Shown here one piece after another: positions 42,938 through 55,149 of a stretch of DNA of 64,000 bases. The notes under the pieces were generated by a model. That model was not told the origin of the DNA. It was given only the letters and a program-made list of their open reading frames with translations, and did not search any database. Every line of letters starts with the position of its first letter. Position 1 is the stretch's first letter. The stretch covers positions 1 through 64,000 of the forward strand of contig NZ_FOJN01000007.1 of assembly GCF_900111805.1 (NCBI RefSeq). The letters are read 5' to 3'. This DNA comes from Rhodococcoides kroppenstedtii (GTDB taxonomy: Bacteria; Actinomycetota; Actinomycetes; Mycobacteriales; Mycobacteriaceae). The translations under genes were made by a program, and so were the position numbers.

Positions 42938-44548
42938 GTGAACCCGTCCACTGCCCAGGCCACCGTCGTCGTCGACGAGTTGATCCGCGGCGGCGTCCGT
43001 GACGTCGTCCTGTGCCCCGGGTCCCGCAACGCGCCGCTGGCGTTCGCACTGGAAGCCGCCGACCGCGCCGGGCGGGTGCGACTGCACCTGCGGATCGACG
43101 AGCGCACCGCCGGGTTCCTGGCCATCGGACTCGCGATCTCCGCGGGACGCCCGGTACCGGTGGTGATGACGTCGGGCACCGCCGTCGCCAACCTCGGGCC
43201 CGCGGTGCTCGAGGCGAACTACGCCCGCGTCCCGCTGGTCGTGCTCAGCGCCAACCGGCCCTACGAGATGCTCGGCACCGGCGCCAACCAGACCATCGAG
43301 CAACTCGGCCTGTTCGACGTGCAGGTGCGGGCGACCATCAGCCTCGGCCTGGCCGAGGAGGGGGACCGCAACAGCCAGTGGCGCTCGGCCGTGTGTCGGG
43401 TGCTCGCGGCGGCGCGGGGCACCCGCTCCGGCAACGCCGGCCCCGTGCACTTCGACATCCCGCTGCGCGAACCCCTGGTGCCCAGTCTCTCCGACACCAC
43501 TCCGGCGCCGGCGGGTCGCCCCGACGGGGCCGCGTGGACCACCACGCAGTACGCCACCCTGGACGTTCCCGTCGACCTCGACCTCACGCCGGACACCGTG
43601 GTGATCTCCGGCCACGGCGCCGCGTACCGGCCCGAGCTGGCGCACCTGCCGACCGTCGCCGAACCCACCGCGCCGCTGCACGGCCCGGCCGTCAACCCGC
43701 TCGCCTTGCCGACGCTCGCGCCGCGCCAGGCGGTCATCACCGGCCGGCCCACGTTGCACCGGCCGGTGTCCGCGCTTCTCGCGAACCCGGACGTCGACGT
43801 CGTCGCGCTCACCACCGGTCCGCGCTGGCCCGACGTCTCCGGCAACGTCGTCGCGACGGGTACTCGCGCCGTCGTCACCGGCGGGCCGTCGGAGGCCTGG
43901 CTGCGCCGTTGCGCCGACGCCTCCGCGGCGGCCGACGAGGCCGTGCGAACCACGCTGGACCACGCCCGCGCCGTCACCGGCCTCCACGTGGCGGCAACCG
44001 TCTCCTCGGCCCGACGCCCGGGTGACCTGCTGCTGCTCGGGGCGTCGAATCCGGTCCGTGACATGGCCCTGGTCGGCTATCCCGCCGAGGACGTGCGGGT
44101 GATCTCCAACCGCGGCGTCGCCGGCATCGACGGCACCGTCTCCACGGCGGTCGGCGCCGCGCTGGCCCACGAGGGCCGCACCATCGCGCTGATGGGCGAT
44201 CTCACGTTCCTGCACGACGCGTCGGGCCTGCTCATCGGCCCGGGCGAACCGCGCCCGCGCGACCTGACGATCGTGGTGGCCAACGACGACGGCGGCGGCA
44301 TCTTCGAACTGCTCGAGCAGGGTGATCCGCAGTACGCGGGGGTGTTTGAGCGCGTGTTCGGCACGCCGCACGGCATGGACCTCGCGGCCCTCTGCGCGGC
44401 CTACCGCGTTCCGCACCGCCGGGTGGACACCGACGAGCTGGCCAAGGCCCTCACCGGGCACGCCGACGGCATGCGGGTGTTCGAGGTGACCACCGATCGC
44501 TCCGGATTGCGCGACCTGCACGCCCACATCCGGAGCGCGATCGGCTAG
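42938..44548 (+). CDS. menD: 2-Succinyl-5-enolpyruvyl-6-hydroxy-3-cyclohexene-1-carboxylate synthase
   Basis: About 536 residues, ThDP-dependent. [32 protein letters not shown] and [11 protein letters not shown] are MenD signatures. The ThDP/Mg motif is [13 protein letters not shown]...[14 protein letters not shown]. It adds succinic semialdehyde to isochorismate, the first committed step of menaquinone synthesis. The start is GTG 42938. The stop overlaps the end of the convergent DUF2505 gene. Confidence 0.95.
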   Translation: MNPSTAQATVVVDELIRGGVRDVVLCPGSRNAPLAFALEAADRAGRVRLHLRIDERTAGFLAIGLAISAGRPVPVVMTSGTAVANLGPAVLEANYARVPLVVLSANRPYEMLGTGANQTIEQLGLFDVQVRATISLGLAEEGDRNSQWRSAVCRVLAAARGTRSGNAGPVHFDIPLREPLVPSLSDTTPAPAGRPDGAAWTTTQYATLDVPVDLDLTPDTVVISGHGAAYRPELAHLPTVAEPTAPLHGPAVNPLALPTLAPRQAVITGRPTLHRPVSALLANPDVDVVALTTGPRWPDVSGNVVATGTRAVVTGGPSEAWLRRCADASAAADEAVRTTLDHARAVTGLHVAATVSSARRPGDLLLLGASNPVRDMALVGYPAEDVRVISNRGVAGIDGTVSTAVGAALAHEGRTIALMGDLTFLHDASGLLIGPGEPRPRDLTIVVANDDGGGIFELLEQGDPQYAGVFERVFGTPHGMDLAALCAAYRVPHRRVDTDELAKALTGHADGMRVFEVTTDRSGLRDLHAHIRSAIG

Positions 44549-45045
44549 CTCTGCTGGGCCAGGTACTCGCGGGCCTGCTTGGACTCGGTGTGCACGAGCT
44601 TGCCGATCATGTCCACGATCAGGCCCTCGATCTTGCCGCCCACCAGCGGCACCTTCACCTCGGCGGTGCCGTTCAGGGTGAGGCGGGTGCCCGCGCCGTG
44701 CGGGGCCAGGACGAAGACGCCGGAGACCTTCGACGGCAGACCGGTCGAGCCGCCCTCGAGGGTGCCGCCCGCGCGGTCGTTCTCCAGCGGGCCCCAGGTG
44801 TCCTTGCGCGTGATGGTCAGACCGCCGCGCACCACCTTCTGCACCACGCCCGGGAGGACCTGAGCGCCCACGTTCTCGCTCATGGTCACCTCGATGCCGC
44901 CGTCGCCGCGTCGGGTGACGGACACCTCGGCCCGATCGCCCGCATCCTGCTTCCGCTTCTCCCACAGACCGTCGTCGGTGAGCGCGGCGTGCGCCTGCTC
45001 CAGTGTCACGTCGAAGTCTTCGGTGAACTCGAATTTCCGCCCCAT
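44545..45045 (-). CDS. DUF2505 (SRPBCC-fold) protein
   Basis: 166 residues starting [22 protein letters not shown]. The START-like pattern with [14 protein letters not shown] and a terminal helix fits the DUF2505 family of small hydrophobic-ligand-binding proteins in actinomycetes. The ligand is unknown. Convergent with menD; the two stop codons share four bases. Confidence 0.85.
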   Translation of the reverse strand: MGRKFEFTEDFDVTLEQAHAALTDDGLWEKRKQDAGDRAEVSVTRRGDGGIEVTMSENVGAQVLPGVVQKVVRGGLTITRKDTWGPLENDRAGGTLEGGSTGLPSKVSGVFVLAPHGAGTRLTLNGTAEVKVPLVGGKIEGLIVDMIGKLVHTESKQAREYLAQQS

Positions 45046-45146
45046 GCGTCGGAGGGTACTCGGCGGGTACCGGCCCGTTCGACCCGATCGGGGCGGACCG
45101 ACCTGTCCGTCCGAGCCCGTCGTGAGGTGCCACTACGCTGGCGCCC

Positions 45147-45602
45147 GTGACGAGCGAGACGACGGAGACGGGGGGAACGCCGGGCACGGCGGCACCCCGC
45201 AGGCGACGCCCCCTCGCGGTCACCGTCCTGACGGTCCTCGCCACCGCGATCTCGGTGCTGGCCGTGCTGCTGGTGCTCGCGGCGTGGCGCAACGACCACA
45301 CCATCTCCTCCGACGAGGGCGTCGCGACGGCGGAGGTGCTCTCGGCGGGTCGGTTGCGGTCCGCCGTCAGCTTCGTCACCCCGGACGGCGAGATGCACAA
45401 TCCCCGGCTCGGCGTCCTCTACCCGACCAACCTGGTGGCGGGGCAGCGCATCGACGTCGAGTACGCGCGGTCCGAACCGGACCTGGTGCGGGTGGCGGGC
45501 CGGGACGCGTCCGTGGCGGTGATCCCGGCGTTGTCGGTCGTTGTGGTCACCTGGGCCATCGCAGGTCCGCTGATCCTGGTCCTGCGGCGACGCGCGCAGT
45601 AG
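45147..45602 (+). CDS. DUF3592-type membrane protein
   Basis: 151 residues: one helix near residues 22-45, an extracytoplasmic beta domain ([22 protein letters not shown]...) typical of DUF3592, and a second helix near the C-terminus. Rv0556 equivalent between menD and mgtA. Function unknown. Confidence 0.82.
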   Translation: MTSETTETGGTPGTAAPRRRRPLAVTVLTVLATAISVLAVLLVLAAWRNDHTISSDEGVATAEVLSAGRLRSAVSFVTPDGEMHNPRLGVLYPTNLVAGQRIDVEYARSEPDLVRVAGRDASVAVIPALSVVVVTWAIAGPLILVLRRRAQ

Positions 45603-45696
45603 CGGCGACGAGGTCCGGGCAGGATTCGTCTGCCGTTCGCCGTCACGTCACGGTCGCTCTGCCGACCCGTCGTCCCGGCGCGGGACCGTCGGGATC

Positions 45697-46839
45697 GTGC
45701 GCATTGCCGTGATCGCCGAATCGTTCCTGCCCCACGTCAACGGTGTCACCAACTCGATCCTGCGCGTCCTCGAACACGCCGACGCCGCCGGCCACGACGC
45801 GCTCGTCGTCGCCCCGGACACCCCCGCCGGGGTCGCCCCCGCGGCCACCGAGCACGACGGTGTGCCCGTCGTCCGCGTGCCGTCGGTCATGGTCCCCAAG
45901 GTCAGTTCGCTGCCCGTGGGCGTGCCGACGCCGACGTTGCTCACCACCCTGCGCACCTTCGCTCCCGACGTCGTCCACCTGGCGTCGCCGTTCTCCCTCG
46001 GGGCGGGCGGCGTCGCCGCGGCGCGACGGTTGGAGATCCCCACGGTGGCCGTCTATCAGACCGACGTGGCCGGCTTCGCCGAGAGCTACGGACTGGGTCT
46101 GACCTCGCGGGCCTGCTGGGCGTGGACGCGGCGCATCCACAAGGCGAGCGACCGCACGCTCGCCCCGTCGACGTCGGCGATGGACGCCCTCGAGGCGCAC
46201 GGGATTCCGCGCGTGCACCGGTGGGGTCGCGGCGTCGACACCCTGCGGTTCGCGCCCTCGGCCCGTCGCGTCGACCTCCGCCGCGCCTGGACCGGCGGTG
46301 ACGGGTCGCAGATCGTCGGCTTCGTCGGTCGCCTCGCCCCGGAGAAGCACGTCGAGCGGCTCGCCGGACTGGCCGCGCAGGACGACGTCACGGTCGTCGT
46401 CGTCGGCGACGGTCCCGAGCGGGCGCGGCTCGAGGCGCTCATGCCGACGGCCGTCTTCCTCGGCCAACTCGGCGGACAGGACCTCGCCGCCGCCTACGCG
46501 TCGTTCGACGTCTTCGCCCACCCCGGTGAGCACGAGACGTTCTGTCAGACCGTGCAGGAGGCGCTCGCCAGCGGGGTCCCCGTGATCGGTCCCGACGCCG
46601 GCGGGCCGCGCGACCTGGTCAGTCATTGCCGCAACGGCTACCTGCTTCCCGTCGACCGCTACGCGGAACTGCTGCCCAGCGCCGCTCGCGCGCTCGCCGA
46701 TCCGACCACTCGCGCCCGGTTCGCCGCCTCCGCGCGGATCTCGGTTCTGCACCGCACCTGGCCGGCGCTGTGCGCGCGGTTGTTCGAGCACTACGAGGAC
46801 GTCATCGGACGCCCCGCGCGTCGCGCGCGGGCGGCGTGA
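45697..46839 (+). CDS. mgtA: GDP-mannose-dependent alpha-mannosyltransferase (GT4)
   Basis: About 380 residues, GT-B fold. [20 protein letters not shown] and the donor-site E-x7-E segment [16 protein letters not shown] are typical of MgtA/PimB-like enzymes. Its position equals Rv0557 (mgtA), which mannosylates a glycolipid used in lipomannan-type envelopes of Mycobacteriales. GTG start at 45697. Followed 27 nt later by menG. Confidence 0.88.
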   Translation: MRIAVIAESFLPHVNGVTNSILRVLEHADAAGHDALVVAPDTPAGVAPAATEHDGVPVVRVPSVMVPKVSSLPVGVPTPTLLTTLRTFAPDVVHLASPFSLGAGGVAAARRLEIPTVAVYQTDVAGFAESYGLGLTSRACWAWTRRIHKASDRTLAPSTSAMDALEAHGIPRVHRWGRGVDTLRFAPSARRVDLRRAWTGGDGSQIVGFVGRLAPEKHVERLAGLAAQDDVTVVVVGDGPERARLEALMPTAVFLGQLGGQDLAAAYASFDVFAHPGEHETFCQTVQEALASGVPVIGPDAGGPRDLVSHCRNGYLLPVDRYAELLPSAARALADPTTRARFAASARISVLHRTWPALCARLFEHYEDVIGRPARRARAA

Positions 46840-46866
46840 ATCTGCGCGATCGGTAGTGTCGACGTC

Positions 46867-47565
46867 GTGGCTGCACACGGCTCCAGAGCGCAACTGGACA
46901 AGAAACCGCAGGACGTCGCGTCCATGTTCGACGGGGTCGCGAAGAGGTACGACGTCACCAACACCGTCCTGTCCTTCGGGCAGGACCGCGGGTGGCGCCG
47001 CGCCACCCGCGCGGCTCTGGACCTGCGGCCGGGGGAGACCGTCCTGGACCTCGCGGCCGGCACGGGCGTCTCGACGGTCGAGCTCGGCCGCTCCGGCGCG
47101 TGGTGCGTGGCCGCGGATTTCTCGAAGGGCATGCTTGCCGCCGGGTCGTCGCGCAAGCTGCCCATGGTGGCCGGTGACGCGATGGCACTGCCGTTCTCCG
47201 ACGACGCCTTCGACGCCGCCACCATCTCGTTCGGACTGCGCAACGTCGCCGACCACGAGGCCGGGCTGCGCGAGCTCCGCCGCGTCGTCCGCCCGGGCGG
47301 ACGGCTGGTGGTGTGCGAGTTCTCGACGCCCGTGTTCCCGGCGTTCCGGACGCTGTACATGGAGTACCTCATGAAGGCGCTCCCGGCGGTCGCCCGCGCG
47401 GTGAGCAGCAACCCCGACGCCTACGTCTACCTCGCGGAATCCATCCGCGCCTGGCCGGACCAGGCCGAACTGGCCCGTCGGCTCGAACGCGCGGGGTGGA
47501 CCGACGTCACGTGGCGCAATCTGACCGGCGGGATCGTGACGCTGCACCGAGCAACAGCCCCCTGA
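46867..47565 (+). CDS. menG: Demethylmenaquinone methyltransferase
   Basis: 232 residues, class I SAM methyltransferase. [22 protein letters not shown] and the SAM loop [16 protein letters not shown], then [16 protein letters not shown], are the UbiE/MenG signatures. It performs the final methylation of demethylmenaquinone. Convergent with menJ across a hairpin at 47575-47600. Confidence 0.95.
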   Translation: MAAHGSRAQLDKKPQDVASMFDGVAKRYDVTNTVLSFGQDRGWRRATRAALDLRPGETVLDLAAGTGVSTVELGRSGAWCVAADFSKGMLAAGSSRKLPMVAGDAMALPFSDDAFDAATISFGLRNVADHEAGLRELRRVVRPGGRLVVCEFSTPVFPAFRTLYMEYLMKALPAVARAVSSNPDAYVYLAESIRAWPDQAELARRLERAGWTDVTWRNLTGGIVTLHRATAP

Positions 47566-47574
47566 GCCCTGGTC

Positions 47575-47600
47575 ACCGGCTCCCCGACGGTCGAGCCGGT
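47575..47600. terminator. Probable bidirectional terminator between menG and menJ
   Basis: A perfect 7-bp stem ACCGGCT/AGCCGGT with a 12-nt loop lies between the convergent stops of menG and menJ. There is no U tract. Confidence 0.4.
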
Positions 47601-48874
47601 CAGCTGAACGGCGCCCGGGCGTCGAGACGCCGCGATGCCGACCCCGCAGCGCGCCAGGCACGGGCCACGACGTCGTGGTCCTCCTCGGTCACGAGGTTGC
47701 CCATCACCCGGACGGCGACGGTCATGATCGCCGATGACCGCATCCCGATCGGGCCCGTCGCGGGCAGGAACCGGGGCAGCGTCAGCAGGCCGGCGAGTCG
47801 TCGGGCGACGGAGAAGCTGCGCCCGTAGTGCTCCCGCAGCACGGTGGGCCAGACGTCGGTGAGGTCCGTCTCGCCGAGCAGCTCGGCGACGAGCCGCCCA
47901 CCCTCGAGCCCGTAGTCGATGCCCTCGCCGTTGAGCGGGTTCACGCACGCGGCGGCGTCGCCGATCAGCGCCCAGTTCGGTCCCGCGACGGTCGAGACCG
48001 CACCGCCCATCGGCAGCAGGGCCGACTGCACCCGCTGCGGACCGCCGGACAGCCCCCACTCCGATTCGCGTTGCGCGGCATACAAATTCAGCAGCGGACG
48101 CAACGCGCCGCCGGCCGGTCGACGGTCCGTCGCCAGCGTGCCCACGCCCAGGTTGATCTCGCCGGTCCCCAGCGGGAACACCCAGCCGTACCCGGCCTGC
48201 AGCACGCCGTCGGCGTCGCGCAGTTCCAGGTGCGAGGTGATCCACTCGTCGTCGCTCCGGTCGCTGGCCACGTAGGCCCGCGCGGCCACCCCGAACGCCG
48301 TGTCCCGGTGCCACTCTCGGCCGAGCAGCTTGCCCAGGGGCGAGCGCACGCCGTCGGCGACGACGAGGGTGCGACACGCGATCCGCAGGTCGCCGTCGTG
48401 GGTGCGGAACGTCACCGCCGCCACCCGGTCACCCGCACGCTCGACACCGACCGCCTTGGCGCCCTCGATCATCCGGGCGCCGTCGTCCGTCGCCACGCGG
48501 CGAATGCGGTCGTCGAGTTCGGTGCGGGGGACGGCGCTGCCGACGTCCGGCAGGGACCCGCCCGGCCACCGCAGTTCGTGCTCCTGCCCGAAGCCCGTGA
48601 GTCGCAGGCCGACGTTGCGTGCCCGGCCCCGAACCCACTCCCCGAGGCCGAGTCGGTCGAGCTCGGCCACGGCGCGGGGTGTCAGGCCGTCGCCGCAGGT
48701 CTTGTCCCGCGGGAAGCGCGCGGCGTCGGCCAGCACGACGTCGCGTCCTGCCCGCGCGGCCCACGCCGCGGCGGCGCTGCCGGCCGGTCCCGCACCCACC
48801 ACCAGAACGTCCGCGGACAGCTCGGCGGGGGTCGTCATCGCGGACGTCACAGGCTCGGTGGGTTGCTCGGTCAT
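47600..48874 (-). CDS. menJ: Menaquinone reductase MenJ (geranylgeranyl reductase family)
   Basis: About 424 residues, FAD-dependent. DVLVVGAGPAGSAAAAWAARAG at the N-terminus, FPRDKTCGDGLTPRAV and LIGDAAACVNPLNGEGIDYG are the geranylgeranyl-reductase signatures. In M. tuberculosis the equivalent Rv0561c saturates one isoprene unit of the menaquinone tail. Divergent from the polyprenyl synthase gene that makes the chain. ATG 48874 preferred. Confidence 0.9.
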   Translation of the reverse strand: MTEQPTEPVTSAMTTPAELSADVLVVGAGPAGSAAAAWAARAGRDVVLADAARFPRDKTCGDGLTPRAVAELDRLGLGEWVRGRARNVGLRLTGFGQEHELRWPGGSLPDVGSAVPRTELDDRIRRVATDDGARMIEGAKAVGVERAGDRVAAVTFRTHDGDLRIACRTLVVADGVRSPLGKLLGREWHRDTAFGVAARAYVASDRSDDEWITSHLELRDADGVLQAGYGWVFPLGTGEINLGVGTLATDRRPAGGALRPLLNLYAAQRESEWGLSGGPQRVQSALLPMGGAVSTVAGPNWALIGDAAACVNPLNGEGIDYGLEGGRLVAELLGETDLTDVWPTVLREHYGRSFSVARRLAGLLTLPRFLPATGPIGMRSSAIMTVAVRVMGNLVTEEDHDVVARAWRAAGSASRRLDARAPFS

Positions 48875-48955
48875 GGTTCCATCTTCCAGACCCGCTAGGT
48901 TGGGGGTGGACGGCGCCGCGTCGGCGGCGGTCGGGACTGGACTTCGGCGACGGGA

Positions 48956-49996
48956 ATGGGTGCGGGCACGGTGACCGACACGGGTGCGAGTACGGCGGAG
49001 ACCACCGTGGTCGCGGGCGTCGATCTGGGGGACGCCGACTTCGCGACGACGGTGCGCGAGGCGATGGCAGCGGTGGAGAATTTGCTGGTCGAGGAGCTGT
49101 CCGACGGCGAGGACTTTCTCACCGAGGCCGCGTTGCATCTGGCGAAGGCCGGCGGCAAGCGGTTCCGCCCGCTGTTCACGGTGCTGACCGGGCAGCTCGG
49201 TCCCGATCCGTCGAGTCCGGACATCGTGACGGCGGCCACGGTGCTCGAGATGGTCCATCTCGCGACGCTCTACCACGACGACGTCATGGACGAGGCCGGC
49301 ATGCGTCGCGGGGTCGACAGTGCCAACGCGCGCTGGGGCAACAGCGTCGCGATCCTCGCGGGCGACTACCTCTTCGCGCACGCTTCACGCCTGGTCTCGA
49401 CCCTCGGTCCGCAGGCCGTGCGCGTGATCGCGGAGACGTTCGCCGCGCTGGTCACCGGGCAGATGCGCGAGACGATCGGGCGCCGCGCCGACCAGGATCC
49501 CGTCGAGCACTACCTTCGCACGGTGTGGGAGAAGACCGGCTCGCTCATCGCCACCAGCGGGCGTTTCGGCGGCACGTTCTCCGGCGGGGACGGCGAGCAC
49601 GTCCAGCGGCTCGAACGCCTCGGCGACGCCGTGGGTACCGCGTTCCAGATCGCCGACGACATCATCGACATCTCCTCCGCGTCGGCGGAGTCAGGCAAGA
49701 CGCCCGGCACCGACCTGCGCGAGGGCGTCCACACCCTGCCGGTGCTCTACGCGCTGCGCGAGGAGGGCCCGACCGGCGACCGGCTGCGCCACCTGCTGCG
49801 GGGCCCGGTCACCGACGACGCCGAGGTCACCGAGGCGCTCGAACTGCTGGCGTCGTCGACCGGCATGACTCGCGCTCGCGAGACCCTCGCCGAGTACACC
49901 GGTCGCGCCTACGCCGAGCTCGACGCCCTGCCCGCCGGGCCGGCCAACGACGCGCTGCGCCACCTCGTCGAATACACCGTCGCTCGGACCGGATAG
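48956..49996 (+). CDS. grcC: Polyprenyl diphosphate synthase (trans type)
   Basis: About 346 residues. The first aspartate-rich motif DDVMDE (in LYHDDVMDEAGMRRG), GGKRFRPL and the second motif FQIADDIIDI are present. It elongates the allylic chain used by MenA; the length is not predictable by eye, but C40-C45 is usual in this group. Rv0562 equivalent. ATG 48956; an initial variable segment of 25 residues precedes the core. Confidence 0.92.
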   Translation: MGAGTVTDTGASTAETTVVAGVDLGDADFATTVREAMAAVENLLVEELSDGEDFLTEAALHLAKAGGKRFRPLFTVLTGQLGPDPSSPDIVTAATVLEMVHLATLYHDDVMDEAGMRRGVDSANARWGNSVAILAGDYLFAHASRLVSTLGPQAVRVIAETFAALVTGQMRETIGRRADQDPVEHYLRTVWEKTGSLIATSGRFGGTFSGGDGEHVQRLERLGDAVGTAFQIADDIIDISSASAESGKTPGTDLREGVHTLPVLYALREEGPTGDRLRHLLRGPVTDDAEVTEALELLASSTGMTRARETLAEYTGRAYAELDALPAGPANDALRHLVEYTVARTG

Positions 49997-50085
49997 CCCC
50001 CGCCGCGCGCGGGGCGGCCCGGGAACCCGGCGAGTCCCTCCGCTCGTTGTCGTCGTGACAACCGGCGAAAGGTGGGCGACTCGAG

Positions 50086-50952
50086 ATGAAGTTCGCGAAC
50101 GGTATGAAGACGTTCGGCCTGATGGTCGGCATGTCGGCGCTCATCGTGTTCATCGGGTCGCTGTTCCAGAACTCGACCGTGCTGATCCTGGCGGTGCTCC
50201 TCGCCGTCGGCATGAACGGCTACGCCTACTTCAACAGCGACAAGCTGGCACTGCGCTCGATGCACGCCCAGCCGATCACCGAGGTCGAGTACCCGCAGAT
50301 CTACGCGATGGTCCGGGAACTCGCCACGGCCGCGCACCAGCCGATGCCGCGGCTCTACATCAGCCCCACCAACGCCCCCAACGCGTTCGCGACGGGTCGG
50401 AACCCCCGCAACGCGGCGGTCTGCGTCACCAGCGGCATCCTCGGCCTGCTCGACCAGCGCGAACTCCGGGCCGTGCTCGGGCACGAGCTCAGCCACGTCT
50501 ACAACCGCGACATCCTCATCTCTTCCGTCGCGGGGGCCATGGCGGCCGTCGTGTCCGGCCTGGCCAACTTCGCGTTCTTCGCCAACGCCTTCGGCGGACG
50601 CGGCAACGGCCAGGGTGCGAACCCCCTGGCGTTGCTGCTGGTGTCGATGCTCGGCCCGATCGCCGCGTCGCTGGTCAAGCTGGCCGTCTCCCGGTCGCGG
50701 GAGTACCAGGCCGATCAATCCGGCGCGGAACTGACCGGTGACCCGCTGGCGCTGGCGTCGGCTCTGCGCAAGCTGCAGTACGGCACGCAGCAGGCGCCGC
50801 TCCCGCCGGAGCCGAAGCTCACCGCCCAGTCGCACCTGATGATCGCCAACCCGTTCCGCATGGGGGACCGGGCGGGGAAGCTCTTCTCGACGCACCCGCC
50901 GATGGAGGAGCGGATCGCGCGGCTCGAGAGAATGGCCGGGCCCTACCGGTGA
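50086..50952 (+). CDS. htpX: Membrane zinc metalloprotease HtpX
   Basis: 288 residues. Two N-terminal helices, the zinc motif [11 protein letters not shown] (HExxH), a further hydrophobic pair and the third-ligand region [13 protein letters not shown] define HtpX of family M48. It degrades misfolded membrane proteins. The AGGTGGGCGACTCGAG leader offers a moderate ribosome site. Convergent with yajQ, 8 bp between stops. Confidence 0.95.
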   Translation: MKFANGMKTFGLMVGMSALIVFIGSLFQNSTVLILAVLLAVGMNGYAYFNSDKLALRSMHAQPITEVEYPQIYAMVRELATAAHQPMPRLYISPTNAPNAFATGRNPRNAAVCVTSGILGLLDQRELRAVLGHELSHVYNRDILISSVAGAMAAVVSGLANFAFFANAFGGRGNGQGANPLALLLVSMLGPIAASLVKLAVSRSREYQADQSGAELTGDPLALASALRKLQYGTQQAPLPPEPKLTAQSHLMIANPFRMGDRAGKLFSTHPPMEERIARLERMAGPYR

Positions 50953-50960
50953 TCTGGTGA

Positions 50961-51452
50961 CTACCGGTAGTTGACGAACTGCAGGGCGATGCCGAAGTCC
51001 TCGCCCTTGAGCAGGGAGATGACGGCCTGCAGGTCGTCGCGCTTCTTGCTCGACACCCGCAGTTCCTCGCCCTGCACCTGCGCCTTGACGCCCTTGGGGC
51101 CCTCATCGCGAATTTTCTTGGAGATCTTCTTGGCGTTCTCCGTGGAGATGCCCTGCACGAGGGTGCCGGTGATCTTGTAGGTCTTGCCGGACTGCACGGG
51201 CTCGCCGGCGTCGAACGCCTTGAGGGAGATGTCGCGGCGGATCAGCTTCTCCTTGAACACCTCGAGCGCGGCCTTCACGCGCTCCTCGGCCTCGGCGGTG
51301 AGCACGATCGCCTCTTCGCCGGACCACTCGATGGAGGCGCCGGTCCCGCGGAAGTCGTAGCGCGTCGACAGTTCCTTGCCCGCCTGGTTCAGCGCGTTGT
51401 CGACCTCCTGGCGGTCGACCTTGCTGACGACGTCGAACGACGAATCGGCCAT
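50961..51452 (-). CDS. YajQ-family nucleotide-binding protein
   Basis: 163 residues. [20 protein letters not shown] and [15 protein letters not shown] are the highly conserved YajQ/UPF0234 signatures; the two ferredoxin-like domains follow. Family members bind RNA or cyclic di-GMP in some species; the role here is unknown. AGGGAGAG precedes the ATG. Confidence 0.93.
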   Translation of the reverse strand: MADSSFDVVSKVDRQEVDNALNQAGKELSTRYDFRGTGASIEWSGEEAIVLTAEAEERVKAALEVFKEKLIRRDISLKAFDAGEPVQSGKTYKITGTLVQGISTENAKKISKKIRDEGPKGVKAQVQGEELRVSSKKRDDLQAVISLLKGEDFGIALQFVNYR

Positions 51453-51597
51453 GAGTGCTCTCCCTCTTCCACGCGCTGATCGGTGTGATCGACCGTATCC
51501 GACCGCCGGGTGGGCAGGCGGTTTGGCATTCGGGGGTGCCGTCGTTGTAGTCTCGTCGTCGCACCGAGAGCGGGTCACCGTCCCTCGGATCGCACCC

Positions 51598-51680
51598 GGC
51601 AGATTGCCCGAGCGGCCAATGGGAGCGGACTGTAAATCCGTCGGCTTATGCCTACGTAGGTTCGAATCCTACATCTGCCA
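51598..51680 (+). tRNA. tRNA-Tyr (GTA)
   Basis: 83-nt class II tRNA with acceptor GGCAGAT/ATCTGCC, anticodon GTA in CTGTAAA, a long variable arm and TTCGAATC T-loop. CCA is not encoded. A possible promoter (TTGGCA 51523, TAGTCT 51548-51553) lies upstream, with 19-bp spacing. Confidence 0.95.
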
Positions 51681-51861
51681 CCCCGGCCCGACCCCGGCGA
51701 GCATCGCTCGTCGGGGTCGAGTCGTCTGTGCCGGTCATGTGCCGGGTCCAGTGCCCGGTCAGGCGCCCGGACCGGCCCCGACCTGCCGATTTGGCGAGTC
51801 GATCGGGCCTTGTGTACTGTCTGTCGAGGCTTCGACGCATGCGTGAGCGTGCGCCGGACCT

Positions 51862-51934
51862 GCCCCCTTAGCTCAGTCGGCAGAGCGTTTCCATGGTAAG
51901 GAAAAGGTCAACGGTTCGATTCCGTTAGGGGGCT
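51862..51934 (+). tRNA. tRNA-Thr (GGT)
   Basis: 73 nt; acceptor GCCCCCT/AGGGGGC, D-arm GCTCAGTCGGCAGAGC, anticodon loop ATGGTAA giving GGT, T-arm GTTCGATTC. Confidence 0.95.
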
Positions 51935-51969
51935 CGCGGGACCGTGCGCCGGCCGGCGTCCGGCACCGA

Positions 51970-52042
51970 GGCGGTGTAGCTCAGTCGGTAGAGCAAACGA
52001 CTCATAATCGTTGTGTCGCCGGTTCAAGTCCGGCCATCGCTA
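51970..52042 (+). tRNA. tRNA-Met (CAT)
   Basis: 73 nt; acceptor GGCGGTG pairs with CATCGCT with two G-U wobbles, anticodon loop CTCATAA (CAT), T-loop TTCAAGT. An elongator type, judging by the fully paired first acceptor position. Confidence 0.92.
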
Positions 52043-52138
52043 CTCGACTCGAAGGACTTCGCGGCCGCTGCGCAGCGAGGTCCGATCCGTGACCGACGCA
52101 GCGCCCGTATCGCGCTCTACCCGAAAGCAGGCATCGAC

Positions 52139-52306
52139 GTGGCCTCCTCCACCGACGTTCGGCCCAAGATCACCTTGGCGTGCGAGGTGTGCAAGCACCG
52201 GAACTACATCACGAAGAAGAACCGGCGCAACGATCCCGATCGCCTCGAGATCAAGAAGTTCTGCCCCAACTGCGGAACCCACCGGGCGCACCGCGAATCT
52301 CGCTGA
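52139..52306 (+). CDS. rpmG: 50S ribosomal protein L33
   Basis: 55 residues, GTG start. [19 protein letters not shown] and [12 protein letters not shown] show the zinc-ribbon pair CxxC...CxxC, so it is the zinc-containing paralogue. It follows the tRNA trio and precedes hadA as in Rv0634B. Confidence 0.95.
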   Translation: MASSTDVRPKITLACEVCKHRNYITKKNRRNDPDRLEIKKFCPNCGTHRAHRESR

Positions 52307-52396
52307 TCTTCGTCTGCCGGCGCTGTCCTTGCCTTCCGGGGTAGGGGCAGCGCTGTCGTGCGTGGAGCCACTCGTCCATCTGGGGGGAACTTCGAC

Positions 52397-52936
52397 ATGA
52401 CCGAGACCACTGCGGCATCGCCTGCCGTCGTCGATCCGGCGGCCCACACCGCGTCGATGGTGGGGCACCACTACCGCATGCCCGATCACTACGAGATCGG
52501 CCGCGAGAAGGTGCGCGAGTACTCCCGCGCCGTGCAGAACCTGCATCCCGCGCACCTCTCCGAGGACGCCGCGGCAACGCTGGGGTACGACCACCTCGTC
52601 GCGCCCGCCACCTTCATCTCGGTGATCGGCATCATCGCGCAGAAGGCCATGTTCGACGAGGTCATCACCGGGTACGACCTCTCCCAGATCATGCAGGCCG
52701 ACCAGCGTCTCGAGTTCCACCGTCCGATCGTGGCCGGTGACCGGCTGACGGTCGACGTGTACCTGGAGTCGTTCCGCCAGATGGGCGGCAGCGACATCAT
52801 CGTGACCAAGAACATCGTGACCGACGCCGACGATCGGGACGTCATGACGACGGTCACGACGCTGGTCGCGAAGACCGGCGGCGGTGCCGACACCGAGGCG
52901 CTGGCCATGGCGAAGGGTGTGATGCGCAGTGAGTAG
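52397..52936 (+). CDS. hadA: (3R)-hydroxyacyl-ACP dehydratase subunit HadA
   Basis: 179 residues, hotdog fold, the FAS1-like MaoC domain of the FAS-II dehydratase. GHHYRMPDHYEIGREKVREYSRAVQ and LVAPATFISVIG match HadA. With HadB it dehydrates beta-hydroxyacyl-ACP in mycolic acid elongation, which supports a mycolate-containing organism. It overlaps hadB by 8 bp. Confidence 0.92.
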   Translation: MTETTAASPAVVDPAAHTASMVGHHYRMPDHYEIGREKVREYSRAVQNLHPAHLSEDAAATLGYDHLVAPATFISVIGIIAQKAMFDEVITGYDLSQIMQADQRLEFHRPIVAGDRLTVDVYLESFRQMGGSDIIVTKNIVTDADDRDVMTTVTTLVAKTGGGADTEALAMAKGVMRSE

Positions 52937-53402
52937 CGATGCGACCGGATCGATCGACGCCGCGACGCCGCGGGTCGGACTGCGCACGTTCGAGGACGTC
53001 GCGGTCGGCGACGATCTTCCGGAGCGGACCTACGAGCTCACGCGCGGCGACCTGGTCAACTACTCCGGCGTGTCCGGCGACCCGAACCCCATCCATTGGT
53101 CCGACCCGGTGGCGCGATCGCTCGCCGGCCTGCCCGAGGTGGTCGCGCACGGCATGCTGACCATGGGCCTCGGAGCGGGATTCGTCACCGATTGGTCCGG
53201 TGACCCGGGTGCCATCACCGAGTACAACGTGCGCTTCACCTCGCCGGTCCTCGTGAAGGAGACCGAGCCGGCCAAGGTCGACTTCACCGGACGGATCAAG
53301 TCCGTGGACGCGGAGACCCGCACGGCCGTCGTCGCCATCACGGCGAAGTTCGAGGGCAAGAAGATCTTCGGGCGGGCCACGGCCACCGTCCGTCTCGGCT
53401 AG
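52929..53402 (+). CDS. hadB: (3R)-hydroxyacyl-ACP dehydratase subunit HadB
   Basis: 157 residues, hotdog fold with the catalytic hydratase-2 motif (YSGVSGDPNPIHWSDPVA, with Asp and His). It pairs with HadA, providing the active site. The GTG start lies inside hadA. No hadC follows; the next feature is tRNA-Trp. Confidence 0.93.
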   Translation: MSSDATGSIDAATPRVGLRTFEDVAVGDDLPERTYELTRGDLVNYSGVSGDPNPIHWSDPVARSLAGLPEVVAHGMLTMGLGAGFVTDWSGDPGAITEYNVRFTSPVLVKETEPAKVDFTGRIKSVDAETRTAVVAITAKFEGKKIFGRATATVRLG

Positions 53403-53433
53403 GGACGATTTCGTTCCCCGTCTCACGGTGCAG

Positions 53434-53439
53434 TACACT
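53434..53439 (+). promoter_or_regulatory. -10 element for tRNA-Trp and secE-nusG
   Basis: TACACT lies 67 bp before tRNA-Trp in the gap after hadB. The -35 region (TTCGTT near 53410, 18-bp spacing) is weak. Confidence 0.4.
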
Positions 53440-53505
53440 CGTGCTTCGGGGTCGTGCGGCGCTGTGCGCTGTCCGTCTCCGGCTGCGATCGCCTCGGGCG
53501 ATCGA

Positions 53506-53581
<76 letters not shown>

Positions 53582-53695
53582 CGACCGGCCGGTCTTCCCC
53601 GAGTCCTCCCCTGCGGAGGTTCTCGATGCGGCGGGTCGGCCGCCGTCGTCGCCCGAGCGGGCGCGGCGGAACCAGACGCGACCGAGAGGAACCAC

Positions 53696-55076
<1,381 letters not shown>

Positions 55077-55149
55077 TTCGCCCCCTCCCCACTACTTGCA
55101 GGCAGTACCGCAAGACATCCGAGAACCACGCAACAACTAGGAATTACAG

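Noticed and set aside
42236..45400. A 1054-codon open frame on the minus strand across menD
   Set aside because: Only its last 199 codons (the flavin reductase) are real. The rest is the G+C-rich antisense of menD and its neighbours, with Arg/Gly/Asp-rich composition and no motifs.
51598..52042. tRNA cluster as the integration site of the island
   Set aside because: The tRNA 3' ends are not duplicated anywhere in the window; the only duplicated end is that of the DUF6918-type gene.
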